Assembly: GCF_001704415.2 (NCBI RefSeq)
Contig: NC_030812.1
Location: 55,280,093-55,344,092 of the forward strand
Direction: 5' to 3'
Source of the DNA: Capra hircus
Lineage: Eukaryota; Chordata; Mammalia; Artiodactyla; Bovidae
Length of the DNA: 64,000 nt
Shown: positions 55,973 through 64,000 of the stretch, in pieces
Numbering within the stretch: position 1 is the stretch's first letter
Layout of the letters: every line of letters begins with the position of its first letter
The notes under the pieces: generated by a model
Database searches by the model: none
What the model was told of the DNA's origin: nothing
Seen by the model: the letters and a program-made list of their open reading frames with translations, nothing else
Program-made: the position numbers and the translations under genes

Positions 55973-57162
55973 ATCTGGAAGACCAGTGAAGATGGTTCTA
56001 GGAAGTAGGATGGGGCCTAAGAAAGGAGGCAGCCTAGGGAAGGAGGAGTCATGATGTGTGGGACAGACATAAAGTTCAGCCCTAAGGAGACTGTGAGGAG
56101 AGAAAAGTGGGCAGGGCAGGCAGGCTCTGTGTCATCGGGGGTACCAATCAGGGTCCTGGCAGGAAATAAAAGACCCACTCAGCTGTCTATGTTGGCATCA
56201 CTAAGAAGACTCAATGAAGGACCTCTTTTCAGAGGTATGGGCAGGGTTAAGGGAACTGAGGAGGGATGTTGAAGCACCCAGGAACTAGCAAAAGGCAGAT
56301 CAAAGGCTAAGAGGAGACAGAGGCCAGCGTGTTTCTTATTCCTTTCCCTCTGCCTAGGTTCCATGGTTCTGTATGACTATGGCTATGCCTATATCCCTAC
56401 AACTCCTGTCCAGCTCCCCACCCCCTCCACAGCTCCAGCTCTGCCTAAGTTCTGATATCCTTGCTTCCACGCTCTTGGCTTGTAAGAGCTTTCCATTCTT
56501 GCTAGTTTGCTAAGCCAAACTCGGCAGGAAGCCAGAGGCCAAAGGAACTCAGGTGAGTCTGCCCCCAAGGGTACAGAGCCGGACGGAGAAGGACAAAGAG
56601 TGAATGAAGGCATGCCAAGAGAGGCTTCAGCAACCCACTGGGCAAGTCAGAGGGAAAAGGGCTCAAGACATAAAGAGGATGTAATGTTTGGTGAATCTAA
56701 GGGAGGGACTCACTGGAGATCCAGAAAAGCAAGGAACAGGGCTGGCCAATTCATCCTGTAGTGGGGGATGTGCAGTAGAAAGGGCAGGGAGGCACCGTGG
56801 ATTGTGGGCGGGATTGCAGTGGGGCTGTGGGTGTCTGTCTGGGACTCAGATGGCACTGCTCATGGTAGGAGATGGATCAGAGTCCCTGGGGTGGCAGTTG
56901 AGCACATGGGGCTTGCTGAATGGACTCTGCCCCAGAAAGGGGCTAGTCATTATGAAGATGGTACCGTGGGTCTCCTTAGATGTGATCTAAGGTCTCCTCA
57001 CATCAAAGTGGGGATAATTTCCCCAAGTTGCTCAGGAAGAGGGTGTCCATCTTCTGGACAGAGGCAGTAAGAGGGCCACACCCTACTATCAAGGAAGAGC
57101 ACCTCCGTCAGGGCGTGTTTGCCTGTCCCCCCTTCCCCCCAGCTGCCTGTGCCACACACAGA

Positions 57163-57908
57163 CTAACTGCACCCACAAGCCTCTACCACCATGTCAGGTA
57201 TGTCAGTCTTGACAATGTTGCTGTCCCTGTCATAGTAGAGCAGAGAGAGGGGGCGCCGGATGGTGGGCACACAGCATGAACTCCCTCTGGTGGTGCCTGC
57301 AGCTGTGTTGACCTTGAGAAGATTAAGCACCGAGGTGTAAAAGGAGGCGGCGATGCCAGGCATGCCTGCCACATGCAGGGGGCACTGTCCTGTGCAGAAG
57401 TTCATCGCATAGCCCTCAGGCTGGATGATCCAGTCATGCCATCCGATCTCCCGGAAGTCCACGAAGAACTCCTGTCGACAGCACATCCTGGACCTGCCCT
57501 GGCAGTCGATGCCTCGACGACGAAGCCGGTGCTTGCCCCCGACCCTCACCCGAGCTGTCACGAAGGGCCTATGTGCAGCCCCAGCCAGGATGACTGGGCT
57601 CCAGGCCTCCTGTCCTTCGGGGGCCAGCTCCAGGGCCAGGTGCCCCTGGCTATAAGCAGTCTGAGCTTCAGGCCCCAGGAGAAGCTGGTGCCAGCCGCTG
57701 TCGTTTACCTCCAGCAGGTGCTGAGTGGCCGAAGTGAGGTTGGTGTCACGTGGGCTGAGCTCAAGGACCCTCACCTTCAGAGGGCAGGTGGTATTGGGAG
57801 GGAGCTGTACAAAGAACATGAGGCTGGCCTGCTGGACCTCCAAGCCACTCGCTGAGCTGTCAGAGGAGAAGTGGAAATCCAGACGAGTCTGGGTGGTGTT
57901 GCAGAGGC
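57163..57908 (-). CDS. INHBC: Inhibin/activin beta-C chain, exon 2 (partial gene)
   Basis: The final coding exon begins after the acceptor GTCCACAG and encodes 248 residues plus a split codon, ending VEACGCS. It covers the second half of the propeptide (NTTQTRLDFHF onward), a basic cleavage site RLRRR and the complete mature domain starting GIDCQG with nine cysteines in the activin spacing. It resembles human INHBC closely. Exon 1, with the signal peptide and first third of the propeptide, is not in the window and should lie to the right of 64000, so the gene is cut by the window edge, not broken. Activin C is a liver-expressed antagonist-like member of the activin family. Confidence 0.95.
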
Positions 57909-58146
57909 CTGTGGACACAAGAAGCCCCAGTCACTGTGGCCTTCTGAGTGTCAGTTCTACCTGCTACCTCCCTGTGAGTTCCTTCTCAACCACAGTCCTG
58001 GCACTGTTAAGAACCCTTTCCTTCTTAAAAATCTCTTCTCACAACTCTCTTAGGAGTCTTCCTTAATTTTCTTTACTGGCTTTTCTTTCTCTGACCATCC
58101 CTCCAGTACAAGAGTTCTTTGGTCTGTCTTTGACCTTCATTTCCTC

Positions 58147-58246
58147 TTTTTTTTTAACCCTTATTTCCCCAACCAGGGATTGAGCTTGCCCACCCCCATG
58201 CAGTGGAAGCTCGGAGTCTTAAGCACTGGACCCCCAGGGAAGTCCC
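58147..58246 (-). mobile_element. CHR-type SINE fragment
   Basis: Poly-T, then CCAACCAGGGATTGAGCTTG to GACCCCCAGGGAAGTCCC. INHBC intron 1. Confidence 0.75.
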
Positions 58247-58578
58247 ATTTCCTCTTACTCTACACTGAGGGGAGCCCTGACCCACAGTTGTGGGCAGCCA
58301 ACACAAATCTTATACTGGTGATTCCTGAATCTGACAGTCCAGTCCAGACCATTTTGCACCTTGGGAATCACCAAGCTTCAGGCCTGAACTTCTAACTGCT
58401 TAATTTTGCCACATTCTATGGAAATGTAGAAATCATGATTTTCCTCCCTATATATCTCTCTTTCTGTTCTTAGAATTGGTGGCACCATTACTTTGCTTAT
58501 CATCTTTAGAAACCCTAAGATCACCTCCCTTATTCTCCACATCCAGTTCTTCACCAGAGTGGTTCTAACGACTGGCAT

Positions 58579-58700
58579 AAGGACTTACCTGGCTGTCCAG
58601 GGGATAAGACTCCATGCTTCTAGTGTGAGGGGCATGGGTTCAATTCCTGGTCAAGGAACTAGGATCCCACATGCTGTGGAGCTCAACCGAAAAAAAATGG
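58579..58700 (+). mobile_element. CHR-type SINE, short form
   Basis: AGGACTTACCTGGCTGTCCA head; GGTCAAGGAACTAGGATCCC; A-rich tail. Confidence 0.75.
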
Positions 58701-59549
58701 CTCTGGATTTCTTCTTGTGCCTATCACTGCTGCCCGATTCCCCCTCTTCATCTCTCGCCTGACCTACTGAAACACATGAATTGGATTTCTGCTCCCTCCA
58801 CTCCTGCTCCTGTCAGGATCACTAACACCTTCCACACTGCCATATCCACATGGTTTCATCTCTATATTGGTTGGCCTTACCTGAACTTCAAGCAGGTGTT
58901 TGAGGCAGTGGACCGTTCCCTCCTTCTGGAAATACTTCCTCCTCTTGGCTTCCATGACTCTGGCCACTGTATCTTGGGCTCTTTGGCTGACAGCTCCTCT
59001 TCCTCTGCCTGACCTCTAAATGTTGGAGGTCCTCAGCTCCCTTCGTTTCTCTACCTGCACTCTCTCCCAGAAAGATCCCATCAATTCCCTTGGCTTTCAA
59101 TTTCATCTATATGTTGATAACTCCCCAGACACCTCTATCTGTGGCCCTGACCTCTCCCTGAGCTTCAGTCTTGTATAACCAGCCACAGATCTGATATTCC
59201 ACTAGGATATCCAATGCTATCTCAAACTTTTCAAGTTCAGAGAACTCCAGGTTTATCCTCCCCGACCCCCAACTCAAACCTGTTCCTTCTTCAATCTTCC
59301 CTTTCCCTATAAAGGTATTGCTTAAACCAAAGTCTTGCTTGCCCTCATTCCCTTCTTTGAAATTATCTGCAGACCTGTCAACTATATCTCCAGTTCATAA
59401 TGTAATTTCACTTAACCCTACCTCCTCTACCATACATTAGTTCAACCCACAATCATCTTTTTCTTGAACTATGGCAATAGCTTGCCAAGTGGTTGGTTCA
59501 CTCTTGCCCCCAAAACCATTCTTCACACATTAGTCAGAGTAATTTTTTC

Positions 59550-59666
59550 CCCCCCTGGCTGTGTTACGTGGCATATGGGATCTCAGTTCCCTAACCAGGG
59601 ATCAAACTCACACCTACTGCAGTTGAAGCACAGAGTCTTAACCACTGGACCACCAGGGAAGTCCCA
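59550..59666 (-). mobile_element. CHR-type SINE fragment
   Basis: Reverse orientation, CCCTAACCAGGGATCAAACT to GGACCACCAGGGAAGTCCC. Confidence 0.8.
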
Positions 59667-59756
59667 GAGTAATTTTTTTATAGCATAAATCTGATCAGCT
59701 TAATATCCTTCAAAATTTTCCCATTGCTATTTGAATAAAATCTAAACTCCTTAACA

Positions 59757-59955
59757 GGGACTTCCCCGGTGGTCCTGTGGTTAAGAATCCACCTTCCAAT
59801 GCAAAAGACATGAGTTCAATTCCTGATCCTTGGGGAACTAAGATTCCACATGCTGTGGTGCAGCTAAGCCCTAGTGCCACAACTAGAGAAGCCTAGTCAC
59901 CACAAGGAAGAGCCTGCACACTGCAATGAAGACTCAGAACAGCCAAAATTAGAAT
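59757..59955 (+). mobile_element. CHR-type SINE
   Basis: GGGACTTCCCCGGTGGTCCT head; body shortened; A/T-rich tail. Confidence 0.8.
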
Positions 59956-59972
59956 ACATAAACCCCTTAACA

Positions 59973-60068
59973 TCCTTGCCTAGAGAAATCCATGAACAGA
60001 GGAGCCTGGCGGGCCATAGTCCATGGACATTCAGAGTCAGACACAACTGAAGCAACTTAGCACACACA
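59973..60068 (+). mobile_element. BovA 3' fragment with (CA)n tail
   Basis: GAACAGAGGAGCCTGGCGGG through CACAACTGAAGCAACTTAG, then a short CA run. Confidence 0.75.
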
Positions 60069-60674
60069 CACAGCATAGAAAACTTGTATGACTGGGCTTT
60101 CTGCCACTTAACGACTATATTCTACCTATACTGCTGTTTTTCTGTTCCTTGAACTCTTACAAAGCATGGACCCACCTCATGGCCTTTGCATTTGCTATTT
60201 CCCCTGCCTGGAATGTCTTTCCAAGAATGTTGAATGACTGGCTCCTTCTTGCTATTCAGTTCAAATTCGCTTCTTTAGAGGGGCTTCCCTGACTGACTTA
60301 GCTAAAACAGCCTTCAACTTTACCCTCATCTCTTTAATACACTATCCTGTTTAACTGGTCTTTATATCCACTGTCGTTCTCTGTAATCATCTTGGCTTTT
60401 CTGTTCGTTTGTTGACTATATACTTCTCCTTCCCTCTTCTTCCCCCATCCCCACTCCCAGCCAGGATGTACACTCCACAAAGGTACAGATTGTGTCTGTG
60501 TGGCCCACCACTGTATCCCTAGCACCTGGTACATTATAGGCATTCGATAAACACTTTTTCAGTGGATGGCTTTTCATTCTTTTTTTTTTTTTTTTAATTC
60601 ATTTTGTTTTTGAATGGACCAGTTTTAAAGTCTGTTTTGAACTTGTTACAACATAGCTTCTGTTTTATGCTTTG

Positions 60675-60783
60675 GTTTTTCGGCCGCGAGGCATGTGGGA
60701 TCTTAATTCCCTGACCAGGGATTGAATTCCCACCTCCTGTGTTGAAAGGTAAAGTCTTAACCACTGGACTGCCAGGGAAGTCA
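60675..60783 (-). mobile_element. CHR-type SINE fragment
   Basis: CGGCCGCGAGGCATGTGGGA through GGACTGCCAGGGAAGTC in reverse orientation. Confidence 0.75.
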
Positions 60784-61384
60784 GTTCTTTCATTCTTATT
60801 TTATGCTGACATCAGAATTATTTTCCAAAAGGTTAGGTCATAAAATTCATAGTTTAAAAAAACTTATTGATGAATACACCTGTTTTAGGAGGCAATTAAA
60901 TGCCATTATGCTTTGGCCTTAGTGACCCTTTTTTATTTAAGGAAAGAATGCTTTATTGTGGGAATGTCACTGATACGCTCATGGGTGTAAAAGAGCAGAA
61001 ACAAATTCAACTAGACTTGGTGTGAATCGTAAAGCCCGGAATCTGGTTGCTCTAGACAGCTCTGAAAGCCTGCAAGAGCTCAGTGACCTCAGTCTTCCTG
61101 TATGAGTCTACTCCCTTCTTCTCTTTCTGTGGATCCACCTCTTCTGCCTCCCTGTGAGCTTCCTCGGGTCCCTGAATGGTGGCCCCAGCTCCTGAGTCTA
61201 CAGAGCTTTTGACTTAGCTCTTCCTAGCTAAGTGACCTGATTCTTCAGTGTTCCAATTCCAAAATCTTTAAAGAAGAGTCTAATTGGTCCAGCTAATCTT
61301 TTCTGGTTAGGTCGCTAAGCGCTCTTACCTTTTAGAACCTCGTAAGTCACCCCAGTTATAGCAGGCAGACACAGGACCAGCAGG

Positions 61385-61998
61385 GGCTGTGGTAGCCTTC
61401 TACATTGTTGACCATCAGTGAACAACACCTCCCAATATTCACGGTTTTGTGCAATCCCTTCCTATATTAATTCTGGGCTTGGCATGTGACTTGATTTGGC
61501 CAATGAGAGGTAGGCAAGCACGGTGCAAGTAGATGCTTAATAAGTACTTAATAAGTACTTTGAGGCTTCCTCCTCTTGGAAGGAAACTTTTATTTTAAAT
61601 TGTTTTTTTCATTTGGCCGCATGTGGGACCTTAGTTCCCTGACTGGTTATTGAACCTGTGCCCCCTGTACTGGAGGTGTGGAGTCTTAACCACTGGACTG
61701 CCAGAGGAGACCAGGAAACCTCTAAATGCTTTAAAGAAACTTGGGCTAGACTACTGAATGATGAGGAGCCATGTGGAGAGAGACTTTGGAAGATCAGAGG
61801 CCATCCTAGAGATTTCAGCCCCATCTGAGAATGCAATTGCTTGAATGACCTCAGCGATCCCACATCAAGTGAAGGAACCGTCCAGAATAAGTCCAGTCAA
61901 ACTACAAAATCACAGAAAATACTGATTTTTTTTTTTTTTTTTTGCTCTAAGCCTCAGTGTTTGAGCTGATCTGCTATATTAACGGATAACTAAAACAG
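61385..61998 (+). mobile_element. MLT1-type LTR (MaLR), split by a SINE
   Basis: MaLR-like landmarks: GACTTGATTTGGCCAATGAG near 61490, ATGAGGAGCCATGTGGAGAG near 61760 and the closing ATCTGCTATATTAACGGATA near 61970. A reverse CHR-type SINE at 61601-61710 interrupts it. Confidence 0.55.
61601..61710 (-). mobile_element. CHR-type SINE inside the LTR
   Basis: ATTTGGCCGCATGTGGGACC through ACCACTGGACTGCCAG in reverse orientation. Confidence 0.75.
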
Positions 61999-63350
61999 AA
62001 ATAAGTGTCCAAAGTGGGGTACACCATAGCAAAAGCTTAAAATATGCAGTACAGGCTTAGGGACTGGGTGGCAGACAAGGGATGGAAGGACAGCAGGGAG
62101 GCTGTTAGTGAAGGCAGGAAGGACAGTGAAGAAATCGCTGTTGGAAGCTAGAGAAAGGGGAACCTGTATTATGTATTGGCTATCGTCTCTGGTAACTTGG
62201 AAGCTAGAAATGGTATCTAACAAAGTTGTGAATTTAGCTAAAGATATTTCCAGGCAGAATGTTGAAAGTGCCAATTGGCTTATTTTAGCTGCCTATGATA
62301 AGGCATCTCAAGAGTGAGATGAACTAAAAAAGGAACTGTTCAATGTTCAACCAGAATTTAAAGAAAAACTTTCCAACAGGACTTGTTAAATTGAACAATA
62401 AAATATTTTTTCATTCCTCAACTCTGTCTGGCAAAAGGTTCTCAAACTAAGAAATGGTCTCAGGGCAAAAATCAACCCCAGGACACTGCAGGTAACACAT
62501 GGCTTCAGAGTTATGATCAAAACAGTAAAGGGTAAGCTCTAAGACCTTTTGTTAGGATCTAACATCTTTGTTAAGATCTTTTTTTTTTTTCGGTCACACT
62601 AATTCCCCAGCCAGGGATGGAACCAGTGCTCCTGCAGTGGAAGCATGGAGTCTTAATCACTGGGCCACCAGGGAAGTTCAAAGATCTAAAATGTAAGATG
62701 TTTTTCTATAGATTCTCTCAACTAGACAGAAGGGCTTCTAAGAATCTTATCCCCCAACACCCTGACTTGTAACCTAAAGACAGGCATCTGTCTTGATAGA
62801 ATGGAGTGCCTTTTGTCTGATTGAGTAGACTATAATTTATTATTGAGAAGGCTCACAGAGTGTTAAAGAGAATTTTAATAGTGAAAGAAGCACCAATTTG
62901 GACTAAAAGAGATAGAGATGACTCAGAATGAAAAGAAGTCTCCAGGTCTCCAGGCCCCCAACTTTTTTGGGCAGATGCAGGCTGAGAAAACTACTCTGCT
63001 GCAAACACAGGCTGCTTTTTATTTAAAAGGAAAGACATCTGGGGCTGGCACTAAGGGTCGAGAGAGCAGACCTAGAAGCCTAGGAGAGCAATGGTGGGCT
63101 CTTCTTACGAGGAGAGGAAAGTCGCAGAAAAAGGCCTTAATCAAAGGAGTTCCAGACTTAGGGTAGAATTTTCATAAACCAGTGACTGTTCTGCGTCTTC
63201 CTCCCCTGTCTCCCATTTTGAACAGGTGTATCTATTATGTCCCATTCCTGTCTCAGCATTGTACGTTAGGTATGTGGGAAGCAGATAACTTGAATTTTTA
63301 GGTCAAAGGCAATGTTGTGCTGGTAAATATTTAACAACTGGATTCCAGAG
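61999..63350 (+). mobile_element. MaLR internal remnant
   Basis: Continues directly from the LTR and contains MaLR-internal-like phrases (TATTATGTATTGGCTATCGT near 62170; TAAAGATATTTCCAGGCAGA near 62238; CATTGTACGTTAGGTATGTG near 63257). Heavily decayed with many stops and no usable ORF. A reverse CHR-type SINE interrupts it at 62578-62679. Confidence 0.5.
62578..62679 (-). mobile_element. CHR-type SINE fragment
   Basis: T-run, then CCCCAGCCAGGGATGGAACC to GGGCCACCAGGGAAGTT. Confidence 0.75.
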
Positions 63351-63774
63351 TGGGGGGAAAAGGCTCTGATTAATAGTGTTAGCCAATTTCTGAGGAATAC
63401 ATTCTCCTATATTGGCCAATTTCAGACTACCAATGTGATACCACTGAATACACAGTTGGCAGATGTTCACCATCAGGCCTCAGGAGCCAGTCTGAGCCAG
63501 TGTCAGGACACCACTGGAGGTTCTTCCCTGGCTTCTCCAGGGCCCCAAGCTCTTTCTCTTTGTATCTCCAGCAAGAACAATTCTCAGATCTTCTCTTTCA
63601 CACAATGGTGGAGATGATAGCTTAAGCTGGAATGAAAACTTGAAACTAAAATATTTAAATGTAAAAGATAGGATCCAGGGATCAGTCATTCTCATCTCCA
63701 AAGTTCATTTTGGGTCACACCCCCCTCCAGCCTGAATGTTGTATTCATTCATTGATTAGCAAATATGGAAAGTA

Positions 63775-63845
63775 TATAGACTTAAAGTCAGAGAGAATGG
63801 TGTTTGAATTCTGCCCTTTGTAAGCTGTATGACCTTGCTGCTACT
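63775..63845 (+). repeat. MIR fragment
   Basis: GTTTGAATTCTGCCCTTTGT, then GTAAGCTGTATGACCTTGCT: MIR core in sense orientation. Confidence 0.6.
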
Positions 63846-63847
63846 GA

Positions 63848-64000
63848 TAAGTCACTACAGTCGTGTCCGACTCTGTGTGACCCATAGACGGCAGCCCACC
63901 AGGCTCCCCGATCCCTGGGATTCTCCAGGCAAGAACACTGGAGTGGGTTGCCATTTCCTCCTCCAATGCATAAAAGTGAAATGTGAAAGGGAAGTCGCTC
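63848..64000 (-). mobile_element. BovA2 SINE, cut by the window edge
   Basis: Reverse BovA monomer (CGTGTCCGACTCTGTGTGAC through ACTGGAGTGGGTTGCCATTT); the final GAAGTCGCTC begins a second unit at the boundary. Confidence 0.8.

Larger units (their letters stand above)
58700..60565 (+). repeat. LINE-2-like ancient repeat hosting SINEs
   Basis: Sense L2 phrases in order: CTTCAAGCAGGTGTTTGAGG near 58890, CTCATGGCCTTTGCATTTGC near 60177, AGGATGTACACTCCACAAAG near 60463 and TATCCCTAGCACCTGGTACA near 60513. It is interrupted by SINEs at 59550-59666 and 59757-60068. Confidence 0.6.

Noticed and set aside
57909..64000. INHBC exon 1 within the window
   Set aside because: I looked for a signal peptide followed by a GGQCPACGG-like propeptide start on the minus strand and found none; the region is repeats. 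Exon 1 is inferred to lie beyond the edge.

Overview
This is mammalian nuclear DNA from a ruminant (family Bovidae; cattle, sheep, goat or buffalo cannot be told apart from this window alone). The evidence is protein-coding genes split into spliced exons plus many ruminant SINEs: BovA2 and Bov-tA units ending in a GGTCGCAAAGAGTCGGACAC-type tail, and cetartiodactyl CHR-type tRNA-derived SINEs. Gene content and order match human 12q13.3, read in the opposite direction.

Layout from left to right. 1-700: CpG island with NRF-1 motifs and a CGG/CCG repeat, probably the first non-coding exon of MBD6 (minus strand). 1850-6160: DDIT3 (CHOP), plus strand, with its stress promoter, the conserved 34-codon upstream ORF split over exons 1 and 2, and the bZIP coding sequence in exons 3 and 4. 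6111-25260: MARS1 (cytosolic methionyl-tRNA synthetase), minus strand, 21 coding exons, tail to tail with DDIT3. 25400-30100: intergenic, rich in SINEs, LINE-2 and LTR fossils, with a local tandem duplication. About 30100-38490: ARHGAP9, plus strand, 17 coding exons. 38480-48785: GLI1, minus strand, 11 coding exons plus a recognised non-coding exon 1, tail to tail with ARHGAP9. 50740-52660: INHBE, minus strand, two exons. 55950-57908: last exon of INHBC, minus strand. 57909-64000: INHBC intron 1, filled with LINE-2, an MLT1-type LTR element and SINEs; INHBC exon 1 lies beyond the right edge.

Functional themes. DDIT3, MARS1 and INHBE are all known integrated-stress-response genes, and each carries a TGATGCAA-type C/EBP-ATF element near its 5' end. 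INHBE has an almost palindromic double element about 0.9 kb upstream. GLI1 (Hedgehog effector), ARHGAP9 (leukocyte Rho GAP) and the two activin beta chains are otherwise unrelated neighbours. Exon coordinates were derived by hand from splice consensus, phase continuity and recalled human protein sequence. All reading frames close: MARS1 893 aa, ARHGAP9 740 aa, GLI1 1105 aa, INHBE 348 aa, DDIT3 168 aa. No prokaryotic, CRISPR or gene-dense foreign island is present. The most unusual points are a SINE inserted immediately before an ARHGAP9 splice acceptor, a GC-AG first intron in DDIT3 whose donor choice decides the upstream ORF, and one AT-rich motif that reads as an AU-rich element for DDIT3 and as a poly(A) signal for MARS1.
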